DNA of 64,000 bases from Paenibacillus sp. (GTDB lineage Bacteria > Bacillota > Bacilli > Paenibacillales > YIM-B00363): contig NZ_DASQNA010000018.1 in assembly GCF_035645195.1 (NCBI RefSeq), positions 248,001 to 312,000 of the forward strand, in the 5' to 3' direction. Each line of letters starts with the position of its first letter. Position 1 is the stretch's first letter. Both the position numbers and the translations under genes were made by a program. This document shows, one piece after another, positions 33,633 through 42,862 of the stretch. The notes under the pieces were generated by a model that had not been told where the DNA came from, ran no database searches, and saw only the letters and a program-made list of their open reading frames with translations.

Positions 33633-34556
33633 ATGGCGTGGAACGAAACGCGAGAGCCCGTGTTATCGGTCCGCGGGCTGACGAAGCGAATTAAGGGGAA
33701 AGAGATCGTCCGCGATCTCAATTTCGACGTATTCGCGGGGGAAGTGTTCGGCTTTCTCGGGCCGAACGGCTCCGGCAAAACGACGACGATTCGGATGCTC
33801 GTCGATCTGATCCGCCCGAGCGAGGGGCGGGTGCTGTGCGGCGGCAAGGACGTGCGAAGGGAGCACTTCGAGGCGCTGTCGATGATCGGCTGCATCGTGG
33901 AAAATCCGGAAATGTATCCGTACATGACCGGGTGGCAAAACTTGGAGCATTTCGCCGCGATGCTGCCGGGCGTCGGCGAGCCGCGCATTCGCGAGGTGGC
34001 GGCGTTCGTCGGCCTCGAGGCGCGCATTCACGACAAGGTGAAAACGTACAGTCTCGGCATGCGTCAGCGGCTGGGCATCGCCCAAGCGCTGCTCGGCCGG
34101 CCGAAGCTGCTCATTCTGGACGAGCCGACGAACGGACTCGACCCGCAGGGGATTAAGGAGCTGAGAGAGTTCATTCGAGGGCTCGCGAGGGAAGGCGTCG
34201 GCGTGTTCGTCTCGAGCCACTTGCTGAGCGAAATCGAGCTCATGTGCGACCGCGTCGCGATTTTGTCCAAAGGGCGGCTGCTCGCCGTCGATCGCGTCGA
34301 CGCGCTGCTCTCGCGCTTTGCGCCCCGCGTCATCTGGAGGACGGGCTCCGCGGATGAAGCGCACGCCGTCCTGGCGGCCGCGGGCGAGGCCGAGCGCACC
34401 GGACCGGAGACGGTCGCGGTGCGCATGGCGGAGGAGGCGGTCCCGGAATGGAATCGCAGGCTGGTGAACGCCGGCGTCGAAGTGCGCGGCATCGAGGTGC
34501 TGAAGCCGGCGCTGGAAGATCTGTTCCTGGCCATAACGGAGGGGGAGGGCGCGTGA
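33633..34556 (+). CDS. ABC transporter ATP-binding protein
   Basis: A 307-residue ABC ATPase of the CcmA/BcrA group. Walker A is GPNGSGKTT near residues 45-53, the Q-loop region is GCIVENPEMYPYMTGWQN, the signature YSLGMRQRLGIAQALL, Walker B LLILDEPTNGLDP, and the H-loop FVSSHLLSEIE. After residue 220 there is an accessory C-terminal domain of about 85 residues. Its stop overlaps the permease start by four bases (GTGA). The start at 33633 follows GGGGGAAGCGG. It probably energises export by the adjacent ABC-2 permease; the substrate is unknown, though BcrA-type systems often handle antibiotics. Confidence 0.95.
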   Translation: MAWNETREPVLSVRGLTKRIKGKEIVRDLNFDVFAGEVFGFLGPNGSGKTTTIRMLVDLIRPSEGRVLCGGKDVRREHFEALSMIGCIVENPEMYPYMTGWQNLEHFAAMLPGVGEPRIREVAAFVGLEARIHDKVKTYSLGMRQRLGIAQALLGRPKLLILDEPTNGLDPQGIKELREFIRGLAREGVGVFVSSHLLSEIELMCDRVAILSKGRLLAVDRVDALLSRFAPRVIWRTGSADEAHAVLAAAGEAERTGPETVAVRMAEEAVPEWNRRLVNAGVEVRGIEVLKPALEDLFLAITEGEGA

Positions 34557-35545
34557 TCGGCTTCTTGCCGCTGGTTCGCAACGAAACGCTGAAGGTATGG
34601 CGGAAAAAACGGTTCTGGGTCATCGTCGCGCTGCTCGTCGTTCTCATACCCATTTTTACATACGCGCAATGGAAAGCGGCGGAAAGCTTTCGCAAGCAAA
34701 GCGGCACCGACGACTGGCGCATTCGGGCGGAGCAGCAAATTCACGACTTCAACAATCGGATCGTGAGCCCGAGAGTGCCCGAGGAGTGGAAACGGACGCT
34801 GCGGGTCGAGGTGCAGCGGCTCGAGTACCATCTCGAGCACGGCATCGACCCGAGCGCGCCGAGCGGCGTGACGTTCGCCCGCGAATTCGCGGAGAACGCA
34901 GTCGGGCTGTTTCTGCCGCTTATGGTGATGGTGATCGGCGCCGATCTCGTCTCGTCGGAGCAGGCGCAGGGCACGATTAAGCTGCTGCTGACGCGCCCGG
35001 TGCGGCGCTGGAAGGTGCTCGCCAGCAAATACGCCGCGCTGACGCTGTACGTGACGCTGACGGTGGTCGCGGCCGCCGCGCTCGCGTATGCGATCTCCGG
35101 CGCCGCGTTCGGCTACTCCGGCTGGCGCGTCCCCGTGCTGGTCGGCTTCCAAGTGTCCGCCGCCGGCGTCGACACGACGCATGTGCACGCGGTCGAGCAG
35201 TGGCAATATTTGCTCATGACGCTCGGCCTCGTCTGGTTTTCGTGCATGACGGTCGCGGCGCTGAGCCTGATGATTTCCGTCCTAGTGCGCAGCACGGCGG
35301 CGGGAATGGGCATCCTGCTTGCGCTATTGATCGCGGGTTCGATCCTCGCGAACATGGCGTCGAGCTGGGAACACGCGAAATATTTTTTCATGGTCAATTT
35401 GAACACGGTCTCCTATTTGGCAGGTCAAATGCCGCCGATTCCGGGCATGACGCTGCCGTTTTCGCTGGCGGTTTTGTCGGCGACGGCGCTCGTTTCGGTC
35501 GCGGTTTCATTCGCGGTGTTTACGAATAGGGACGTTATGAACTAA
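34553..35545 (+). CDS. ABC-2 type transporter permease
   Basis: A 330-residue membrane protein starting with GTG (GGAGGGGGAGG upstream). Residues 20-37 form transmembrane helix 1, a soluble domain of about 90 residues follows, and five more hydrophobic segments lie between about 115 and 330. ADLVSSEQAQGTIKLLLTRPVRRWKVLASKY near 125-155 is the ABC-2 permease coupling motif. It is coupled by overlap to the ATPase and is the last gene before parE. With the ATPase it forms one exporter. Confidence 0.92.
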   Translation: MIGFLPLVRNETLKVWRKKRFWVIVALLVVLIPIFTYAQWKAAESFRKQSGTDDWRIRAEQQIHDFNNRIVSPRVPEEWKRTLRVEVQRLEYHLEHGIDPSAPSGVTFAREFAENAVGLFLPLMVMVIGADLVSSEQAQGTIKLLLTRPVRRWKVLASKYAALTLYVTLTVVAAAALAYAISGAAFGYSGWRVPVLVGFQVSAAGVDTTHVHAVEQWQYLLMTLGLVWFSCMTVAALSLMISVLVRSTAAGMGILLALLIAGSILANMASSWEHAKYFFMVNLNTVSYLAGQMPPIPGMTLPFSLAVLSATALVSVAVSFAVFTNRDVMN

Positions 35546-35591
35546 AATAAGGCAGAATTGTTTTGCTCTTGAGATCGTGAGGGGGAACACC

Positions 35592-37580
35592 ATGGCCGAA
35601 CAAATCGATTTGTTCTCTAGCGCGCCCGCGACGCCTGATGGGTCGGCAGGCTACGACGCCGACGACATTCAGGTGCTCGAGGGTTTGACGGCGGTGCGCA
35701 AGCGTCCCGGCATGTATATCGGCAGCACGACGACGTCCGGCCTGCACCATCTGGTGTGGGAGATCGTCGACAACGCGGTGGACGAGCATTTGGCGAAATA
35801 CGCGAACCGCATCGCGGTCACGATTCATAAAAACAACGCCGTTACGGTGGAGGATAACGGGCGCGGCATCCCGACCGGCATGCACAAAACCGGCGTGCCG
35901 ACGCCGCAGGTCGTCTTTACCGTGCTCCATGCAGGCGGCAAGTTCGGCGGCGGCGGATACAAAAAGTCGGGCGGTCTCCACGGCGTCGGCGCTTCGGTGA
36001 CGAACGCGCTGTCGGAGTGGCTCGAGGTAGAAATCCACCGCGACGGGAAAATTCATAAGCAGCGTTTCGAATATTGGGTCGACGACGCGGGCAAAGAGCA
36101 TGTCGGCGAGCCGGTGACCGGTCTCGAAGTCGTCGGCACGACGAAGCGGACCGGCACGAAGGTGACGTTCAAGCCCGATTCGCGCGTCTTCCACGGCAAC
36201 GTAACGATCAACTACGATACGCTGTCCGAGCGGCTGCAGGAACTCGCGTTCCTCAATTCGGGGCTCAAAATCGTCCTGAAAGACGAGCGCTCCGGCAACG
36301 AGGCGACGTTCGAATACGCCGGCGGCGCCAGCGAATTCGTGCGGTACTTGAACGAGGACAAGACGGTGCTGCACGACTGCATCCATTTCTTCGGAGAGAG
36401 GGACGACATCGAGGTCGAGGTAGCCTTCCAATACAACGACGGCTACACCGAAACGATCGCGTCGTTCGTCAACTCGATTCCGACGCGGGGCGGCGGCACG
36501 CACGAGACGGGCTTCAAGACGGCGTACACGCGGATCATGAACGAATACGCGCGCAAGACGACGCTGCTCAAGGAGAAAGATAAAAACCTTGAAGGCGCGG
36601 ATTTGCGCGAAGGGATGATGTGCGTCATCAACGTCAAGATGGGCGAGGTCGAATTCGTCGGGCAGACGAAGGACCAGCTCGGCAGCGCGTCCGCGCGCGG
36701 CGCCGTCGACGCGATCGTGTCCGACAAACTCGCGGTGTTCCTCGAGGAAAATCCGCAGGTGGCCCAAATGCTCGTCAAGAAGGCGGTGCAGGCGGCCAAA
36801 GCGCGCGAGGCGGCCCGCAAGGCGCGCGAGGAAGTGCGCAGCGGCAAGAAGGGCAAGGGCGAGGGCAGCAACCTTGGCGGCAAGTTGACGCCGGCGCAGT
36901 CGAAGGACCGGATGCGCAACGAGCTGTTCATCGTCGAAGGCGATTCGGCCGGAGGTTCCGCGAAGCAGGGGCGCGACTCGCGCCACCAAGCGATCCTGCC
37001 GCTGCGGGGCAAACCGATGAACCCGGAAAAGGCGAAGCTCGGCGACATCATGAAGAACGAAGAATATCGGATGATCATCGCGGCGATCGGCGCCGGGGTC
37101 GGCCCGGAATTCGAGCCGGAAGAATCGAACTACGGCAAAATCATTATTATGACAGACGCCGATACGGACGGCGCGCACATTCAGGTGCTGCTGCTCACGT
37201 TCTTCTACCGGTACATGAAACCGCTGATCGACGCGGGCATGGTGTATATCGCTCGCCCGCCGTTGTACAAAGTGACCCGCAAGGGCGGCCGCGGCGAGAC
37301 GAAAATGAAATACGTCTATACCGACGAAGAGCTTGCGGCGGTGTCGCGCGAGATGGGCGGCAAAAACATCGAGCTGCAGCGATACAAGGGTCTGGGCGAA
37401 ATGAACCCGGATCAGCTGTGGGAAACGACGATGGACCCGGAATCGCGCGTGCTGTACAAAGTGTTGATCGAGGACGCCGCCAAGGCGGAGCGCCGCGTAT
37501 CGACGCTGATGGGCGACAAGGTCGACCCCCGCAAGCGCTGGATCATCGAAAACGTGGATTTTACGGAATTCGAAGAATAG
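35592..37580 (+). CDS. parE: DNA topoisomerase IV subunit B
   Basis: A 662-residue type IIA topoisomerase ATPase subunit. The GHKL ATP site is complete (VWEIVDNAVDEHL, VEDNGRGIPTG, GGLHGVGASVTNALS). The toprim domain carries IVEGDSAGGSAKQGRD and MTDADTDGAHI, and the QRYKGLGEMNP segment lies near the C-terminus. The adjacent parC identifies it as topoisomerase IV and not GyrB, although the two are close in sequence. It decatenates replicated chromosomes. An insertion near residues 395-435 (REEVRSGKKGKGEGSNLGGK) is lysine/glycine-rich. Start chosen at 35592 after GAGGGGG. parC begins 20 nt after its stop. Confidence 0.96.
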   Translation: MAEQIDLFSSAPATPDGSAGYDADDIQVLEGLTAVRKRPGMYIGSTTTSGLHHLVWEIVDNAVDEHLAKYANRIAVTIHKNNAVTVEDNGRGIPTGMHKTGVPTPQVVFTVLHAGGKFGGGGYKKSGGLHGVGASVTNALSEWLEVEIHRDGKIHKQRFEYWVDDAGKEHVGEPVTGLEVVGTTKRTGTKVTFKPDSRVFHGNVTINYDTLSERLQELAFLNSGLKIVLKDERSGNEATFEYAGGASEFVRYLNEDKTVLHDCIHFFGERDDIEVEVAFQYNDGYTETIASFVNSIPTRGGGTHETGFKTAYTRIMNEYARKTTLLKEKDKNLEGADLREGMMCVINVKMGEVEFVGQTKDQLGSASARGAVDAIVSDKLAVFLEENPQVAQMLVKKAVQAAKAREAARKAREEVRSGKKGKGEGSNLGGKLTPAQSKDRMRNELFIVEGDSAGGSAKQGRDSRHQAILPLRGKPMNPEKAKLGDIMKNEEYRMIIAAIGAGVGPEFEPEESNYGKIIIMTDADTDGAHIQVLLLTFFYRYMKPLIDAGMVYIARPPLYKVTRKGGRGETKMKYVYTDEELAAVSREMGGKNIELQRYKGLGEMNPDQLWETTMDPESRVLYKVLIEDAAKAERRVSTLMGDKVDPRKRWIIENVDFTEFEE

Positions 37581-37599
37581 ATCAGTTTAGGACAGGGTG

Positions 37600-40056
37600 A
37601 TGGGTTTGAGTACATTGGAACAATTTATGCCGGTTGTACTGGAAGAAGTAGTCGGCGATCGGTTCGGGCGCTACTCGAAATACATCATTCAGGACCGCGC
37701 GATCCCCGACGTTCGCGACGGCCTGAAGCCCGTGCAGCGGCGTATTTTGTACGCGATGTACGAAGCCGGCAACACGCCGGACAAGCCGTACCGCAAGTCC
37801 GCGAAGACGGTCGGCGACGTCATGGGCAATTACCATCCGCACGGCGACAGCTCCATCTACGAGGGCATGGTGCGGATGGCGCAGCCGTGGAAGATGGCCC
37901 ACCCGCTCGTCGACGGCCACGGCAACTGGGGCTCGATGGACGACGATCCGGCCGCGGCGATGCGGTACACCGAGGCGCGCCTGTCGAAAATCGCCATGGA
38001 GCTGCTTCGCGACATCGAGAAGCGAACCGTCCTGTTCCGCGACAACTTCGACAACACGGCGAAGGAGCCGGCGGTGCTGCCGTCGCGCTATCCGAACTTG
38101 CTCGTCAACGGCGTCAGCGGCATTTCCTCGGGCTTCGCGACCGAAATTCCGACGCATAACCTGCGCGAGGTGATCGACGCCTGCATCCGGGTCATCGACG
38201 ATCCGTTCGCGACCGTCGAAGATTTGATGGGCATCGTCCGCGGTCCGGACTTCCCGACCGGCGGCATCGTTATGGGCACCGACGGCATACGCGAGGCGTA
38301 CAACACGGGGCGCGGCCGCGTGTACATCCGGGCCCGTACGGCGATCGAAGACGTCCGAGGCGGCCGCCAGCAGATCGTCATCACGGAAATTCCGTACGGC
38401 GTCGTCAAATCGAAGCTCGTCACGGCGATGGAGACGATTCGCCTCGAGAAGAAGGTCGAAGGCATCGCCGAGGTGCGGGACGAGAGCGGGCGGAACGGTC
38501 TGCGCATCGTCGTCGAGCTGAAGAAGGACGCGGACGCGCAGGGTATCCTTGCGTACTTGCTGAAGAAGACCGACCTGCAGATCAACTACAACTTCAACAT
38601 GGTCGCGATCGTCAACAAAACGCCGAAGCAGCTTGGACTCAAGGAGATGCTTGTCGCGTACGTCGAGCACCAGAAAGACGTCGTCACGCGGCGTTCCCGC
38701 CACGATTTGGAGAAGGCGGAGGACCGCGCGCATGTACTCGAAGGTCTCGCCAAGGCGCTCGACATTTTGGACGAGGTCGTCGCCACGATTCGCCGGTCGA
38801 AAAACCGACAGGACGCGCAAAACAATTTGATGGCGGAATACGGCTTTACCGAGCGGCAGGCCGACGCAATTTTGACGCTCCAGTTGTACCGCCTGACGAA
38901 TCTCGAGATAACGTCGATCGAGAAAGAGCTTGACGAGGTGCGCAAGCTGATCGCGCACCTGCGCGGCATTCTCGGCAGCGAGCTGAAGCTGCTCGGCGTC
39001 ATCAAGAAGGAGCTCCTTGAAATCCGCGAGCAGTTCGGCATCGACCGGCGCTCCGAAATTCAAGACGAGGTGGAGGAGCTTAAAGTCGCGCTCGAGGTCA
39101 TGGTCGCGCCGGAGGACGTGCTCGTGACGCTGTCCAGCGAGGGCTACATCAAGCGGACGAGCAAGCTGTCGTTCACGCGTTCGGGCGGCGAGATCGAAAA
39201 GACGGGACTCAAGGAAGGCGATTACGTCCGGGATTTGCTGGAAGTCAATACGATCGAGAGCCTGCTGCTGTTCACGGACAAAGGCCAATACTTCATGCTC
39301 CCGGTGCACGCCGTGCCCGAACATAAGTGGAAGGACAACGGCACCGCGCTCGTGAACGTCGTGCCGATCGCGAAGGAGGACCGGGTCGTTTCGGTCATCC
39401 CTGTGAAAGATATCCAGGAAATCGGGCGCACCCTCGTCTTCGTTACGAAACGGGGACAGGTGAAGCGCACCGAGTTGAAGGAATACGCGACGAACCGGAC
39501 GCAGGCGATCGCCGCCGTCAAGCTCGGCGAAGGCGACGAAGTCGTCGCGGTCTGGCTCGACACGCCGGCATCGACGGATATTTTGGTCGTCACGAAGCTT
39601 GGGCAGAGCATCCGGTTCTCGGGCCAAGAAGTCAACTCCATGGGCCGCGTCGCCGCAGGCGTCCGAGCGATCGCGCTCCGGGAAGGCGACGAAGTCGTGT
39701 CCGCGGCGCCGGTGCTCGGCGACGAGGGCGAAGTGCTGACGATGACCGACATTGGCTACGCCAAGCGCTCGCTGCTCGCCGACTACAATGTGCAGGGGCG
39801 CGGGGGCAAAGGCATCGCGACGTTCGAATTCAAGGAAGGCAAGCGCGTCAAACCGAACGGCAGCATGTTGATTGCCGCCGTCTACGTACGCGAAGAAGCC
39901 GCGCTCATGGCGGTGACGCGAAGCGGGAAAACGACCGCTTTCTCGTCGGAGCGGGTGCCGATCTCAGACCTTCGCTCGCATGGCGCATCGGTCGTGCCGG
40001 TGGAGAAAGGCGACGAAGTCATCGCGCTGGTCGCTCTGCCGAAAATCGAAGGCTAA
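37600..40056 (+). CDS. parC: DNA topoisomerase IV subunit A
   Basis: An 818-residue breakage-reunion subunit. The quinolone-resistance region reads [13 protein letters not shown], with serines as in sensitive strains, and the catalytic tyrosine is Y123 in [10 protein letters not shown]. The coiled-coil arm spans roughly residues 360-490. The C-terminal beta-pinwheel contains degenerate repeats, one ending [13 protein letters not shown], which looks GyrA-box-like and is worth noting in a ParC; the parE-parC pairing still supports topoisomerase IV. The start is uncertain: ATG at 37600 or TTG at 37606, both near AGGGTG. It ends at a strong terminator. Confidence 0.94.
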   Translation: MGLSTLEQFMPVVLEEVVGDRFGRYSKYIIQDRAIPDVRDGLKPVQRRILYAMYEAGNTPDKPYRKSAKTVGDVMGNYHPHGDSSIYEGMVRMAQPWKMAHPLVDGHGNWGSMDDDPAAAMRYTEARLSKIAMELLRDIEKRTVLFRDNFDNTAKEPAVLPSRYPNLLVNGVSGISSGFATEIPTHNLREVIDACIRVIDDPFATVEDLMGIVRGPDFPTGGIVMGTDGIREAYNTGRGRVYIRARTAIEDVRGGRQQIVITEIPYGVVKSKLVTAMETIRLEKKVEGIAEVRDESGRNGLRIVVELKKDADAQGILAYLLKKTDLQINYNFNMVAIVNKTPKQLGLKEMLVAYVEHQKDVVTRRSRHDLEKAEDRAHVLEGLAKALDILDEVVATIRRSKNRQDAQNNLMAEYGFTERQADAILTLQLYRLTNLEITSIEKELDEVRKLIAHLRGILGSELKLLGVIKKELLEIREQFGIDRRSEIQDEVEELKVALEVMVAPEDVLVTLSSEGYIKRTSKLSFTRSGGEIEKTGLKEGDYVRDLLEVNTIESLLLFTDKGQYFMLPVHAVPEHKWKDNGTALVNVVPIAKEDRVVSVIPVKDIQEIGRTLVFVTKRGQVKRTELKEYATNRTQAIAAVKLGEGDEVVAVWLDTPASTDILVVTKLGQSIRFSGQEVNSMGRVAAGVRAIALREGDEVVSAAPVLGDEGEVLTMTDIGYAKRSLLADYNVQGRGGKGIATFEFKEGKRVKPNGSMLIAAVYVREEAALMAVTRSGKTTAFSSERVPISDLRSHGASVVPVEKGDEVIALVALPKIEG

Positions 40057-40076
40057 ACCTAATAAAGCAATTGAAG

Positions 40077-40113
40077 AACTCCCGGGTTTCTAACGAAACG
40101 CGGGAGTTTTTTT
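40077..40113 (+). terminator. Intrinsic terminator of parEC
   Basis: AACTCCCG pairs with CGGGAGTT around an inner GTTTC/GAAAC stem, followed by a run of seven T. Confidence 0.92.
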
Positions 40114-40213
40114 GTGACCGGGGGAACAAGCGAAGTTTTTTACTTGCGCGAACAGCCTTCAATGCCCGTATCTAATACGTGCTTTCACTTGTGACTCCGG
40201 AAGTATTCGAATG

Positions 40214-42084
40214 CTGTCCAGACCTGCCCAATGAGAACGGCGTTTCGTTAAGTTGGCGCGAAGCTATCTGTCCGATGCCTTTGGCTAGTGCTTATCCAGC
40301 AACCTTCTGCTGTCCAAACCTGTCCAATGCGAACGGCATGTCGTCAAACCCACAGGGATCCATCTGCTGCAAGCAATTGCTCAAACACGGGAGCATCTCC
40401 TCTGTCCATAATCGTCCATTACACTGTTTGTCTTTAAGCACACGTGGCGCTAATTGCCGCTAGCAACGTTCAAACTCGTCGAGTATCCCCGCTGTCCAAA
40501 ATCGTCCGATACGAACTGTGTGTCTTCAACCACGTGGGGCTGCCTGCCGTTAGCGACGTTCAAACTCGTCGAGTATCCCCGCTGTCCAAAATCGTCCGAT
40601 ACGAACTGTGTGTCTTCAACCACGTGGGGCTGCCTGCCGCTAGCAACGTTCAAACTCGTCAAGTATCCCCGCTGTCAAAAATCGTCCGATACGAACTGTG
40701 TGTCTTCAAGTACACGTGGGGCAGCCTGTCGCTAGCAACGTTCAAACTCGTCAAGTATCCCCGCTGTCCAAAGTTGTCCAATGAGAACGGCGTGTCTTCA
40801 AGTAATCGTGAAACCATCTGCTTCGGTAGAGTGTTTCAGTTTGAACAGCAGTAGAGTTTCGGGGAGAAAGTGGATTGCTCTCATCAGTTCGGGGAGAGAC
40901 TGATTTCTTCTGTCGGCGGGGGATGTTGCGTGTTGTCCGAATCTTAAGATGTGCGTTCCTGATGTCCAAAAATGTCCAATGAGAACGGCATATCCTCAAG
41001 TAATTGTGAAACCATCTGCTTCCGTGGAGTGTTTGAGTTTGATAAGCGGTAGAGTTTCGGGGAGAAAGTGGATTGCTCTCATCAGTTCGGGGAGAGACTG
41101 ATTTCTTCTGTCGGCGGGGGATGTTGCGTGTTGTCCGAATCTTAAGGTGTGCGTTCCTGCTGTCCAAAGTTGTCCAATGAGAACGGCGTGACTTCAAGTA
41201 ATCGTGAAACCATCTTCCTCCCTGGAGTGTTTGAGTTTGATCGGCGGTAGAGTTTCGGGGAGAAAGTGGATTGCTTCAAATGGCGGGGGATGTTGCGTGT
41301 CGTCCGGATCTTAGAGAGCGCGTTCCTGCTGTCCAAAGTTGTCCAATGAGAACAGCGTGACTTCAAGTAATCGTGAAACCATCATCAGCCTCGGTGGAGT
41401 GTTTGAGTTTTAGGGCGGTAGAGTTTCGGGAGAAAGTGGATTGCTTCAAATGGCGGGGGATGTTGCGTGTCGTCCGGATCTTAGAGAGCGCGTTCCTGTT
41501 GTCCAAAAATGTCCAATGGGAAAGGCGTGTTTTAAAGTAATCGTGAAATCATCTGCTTCGGTCGAGTGTTTGAGTTTAAGGGCGGTACAGTTTCGGGGAG
41601 AAGTGGATTCCTTCATGTGGCGGGGGATGTTGCGTGTCGTCCGAATCTTAAGGAGTGCGTTCCTGCTGTCCAAAAATGTCCAATGAGAACGGCATGTCCT
41701 CAAGTAATTGTGAAACCATCAGCCTCCGTGGAGTGTTTGAGTTTGATTGGCGGTAGAGTTTGGGGGAGAAAGTGGATTGCTCTCATCAGTCCGGGGAGAG
41801 ACTGATTTCTTCTGTCGGCGGGGGATGTTGCGTGTCGTCCGGATCTTAGAGAGCGCGTTCCTGCTGTCCAAAGTTGTCCAATGAGAACGGAGTGACTTCA
41901 AGTAATCGTGAAACCATCTGCCTCCCTGGAGTGTTTGAGTTTGATCGGCGGTAGAGTTTCGGGGAGAAGTGGATTGCTTCAAATGGCGGGGGATGTTGCG
42001 TGTCGTCCGGATCTTAAGGGGCGCGTTCCTGCTGTCCAAAGTTGTCCAATGAGAACGGCGTGTCTTCAAGTAATCGTGAAACCG
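40214..42084. repeat. Tandem array of 14 related units with three period classes
   Basis: Units start (CTGTCC or variant) at 40214, 40310, 40402, 40492, 40582, 40672, 40764, 40962, 41160, 41329, 41499, 41665, 41864 and 42032. Spacings are 96, 92, 90, 90, 90, 92, 198, 198, 169, 170, 166, 199 and 168. All share a core of about 50 bp containing CTGTCCAAAGTTGTCCAAT, a GAGAACGG element and, in the right half, TCAAGTAATCGTGAAACC. The left half has a linker with GCTAGCAACGTTCAAACTCG; the right half has one with GAGTTTCGGGGAGAA and GGCGGGGGATGTTGCG. Units at 40764, 40962 and 41665 carry about 29 extra bases with an ATCAGT/ACTGAT hairpin. Reading frames are not conserved between classes, so a repeated protein is unlikely. 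Function unknown. Confidence 0.95.
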
Positions 42085-42188
42085 TATTTGCCGCGGGGTA
42101 ACGAGAGTGCGTTAATCCTTTGTCAGCAGCTGCGGTTTCGCTCGCGAGAGGACGCAGAAGTTCAATACGTGCCGTAGGGATAAACGAA

Positions 42189-42223
42189 ACGCCGCCAGCG
42201 ATTATGCCGGGCGGCGTCTTTTT
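42189..42223 (+). terminator. Intrinsic terminator downstream of the tandem array
   Basis: ACGCCGCC pairs with GGGCGGCGT, followed by CTTTTTATG. No gene ends upstream of it within 2.1 kb, so it may terminate a transcript made from the array. Confidence 0.82.
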
Positions 42224-42376
42224 ATGCATAGTGGGACGACGATTCGAAAAAAAAGTTTCGCCACCGTTCGGAAGTGTGACGGCGACCGCGCGCGAGCGGT
42301 GTTGAACGGTGTCGGATGCGGTCGCGGATCAGCGTTTTTGCTCGATTAATGTCTTAAAATATTAAACCTCTAAAGC

Positions 42377-42405
42377 TTTCCTACCCCATCGGACAGTGCT
42401 ATACT
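42377..42405 (+). promoter_or_regulatory. Candidate promoter of the marR-like gene
   Basis: TTTCCT (42377-42382), a 17-nt spacer and TATACT (42400-42405). The rest of 42224-42376 shows no gene or clear structure. Confidence 0.5.
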
Positions 42406-42436
42406 TTGTATAAAATGAACGTTAGGGGGACGAGTC

Positions 42437-42862
42437 ATGTACACGAACGAGTTCGCGAAGCTTTGGTTTAAGCTCAGCAAGGATTTACGGATCCATATGG
42501 AGACGCAGCTCGCGCCTACGCTTACGGAAAGCCAGTTGACCGTTCTCGAGTACGTGCTGGCGGCGGACAGGATGAAGCCGTCCGACCTGATCCATTACCT
42601 CGCGACGACGCCGGCCGCGGTGACGACGCTGCTCGACCGGATGGAGAAGAACGAATTGATCGAGCGCGTGCGCGACGACCGCGACCGCCGCATTGTGTGG
42701 ATCCACGTCACCGAGAAGGGCAGAGAAGAATGCAAGCGAGGCGTCGACATTCGAGAAAGCTTCTTGACCGAATATTTGAGCCGCATCTCGTCCCACAACC
42801 AGCAGCTGCTCGTCTATCTGCTCGGCAAAATTACGAACATCGAACAACAGCGCATTTCGTAA
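42437..42862 (+). CDS. MarR-family transcriptional regulator
   Basis: A 141-residue MarR-type regulator. The winged helix-turn-helix is clear: LTESQLTVLEYVLAADRMKP, then SDLIHYLATTPAAVTTLLDRMEKNELIERVRDD and the wing RDRRIVWIHVTEKG. N- and C-terminal helices (residues 1-25 and 105-141) form the dimer interface. The target and ligand are unknown; no adjacent same-strand gene could be its obvious target, so autoregulation or a distant target is possible. AGGGGGACG precedes the ATG at 42437. It converges with the CapA-like gene, whose stop codon abuts its own. Confidence 0.93.
   Translation: MYTNEFAKLWFKLSKDLRIHMETQLAPTLTESQLTVLEYVLAADRMKPSDLIHYLATTPAAVTTLLDRMEKNELIERVRDDRDRRIVWIHVTEKGREECKRGVDIRESFLTEYLSRISSHNQQLLVYLLGKITNIEQQRIS

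Noticed and set aside
40214-42084. CRISPR array
   Set aside because: Conserved cores are about 50 bp, but the intervening blocks are also repeated, not unique spacers; periods of 90-199 bp are wrong and no cas gene is near.
40214-42084. Iteron-type replication origin
   Set aside because: No DnaA-box cluster, no initiator gene nearby and units are far longer than iterons; the region lies among housekeeping chromosomal genes.
40444-42229. Several overlapping frames of 60-150 codons through the tandem array on both strands
   Set aside because: Unit lengths of 166, 169, 170, 198 and 199 put successive units in different frames, and no start has a convincing ribosome binding site.
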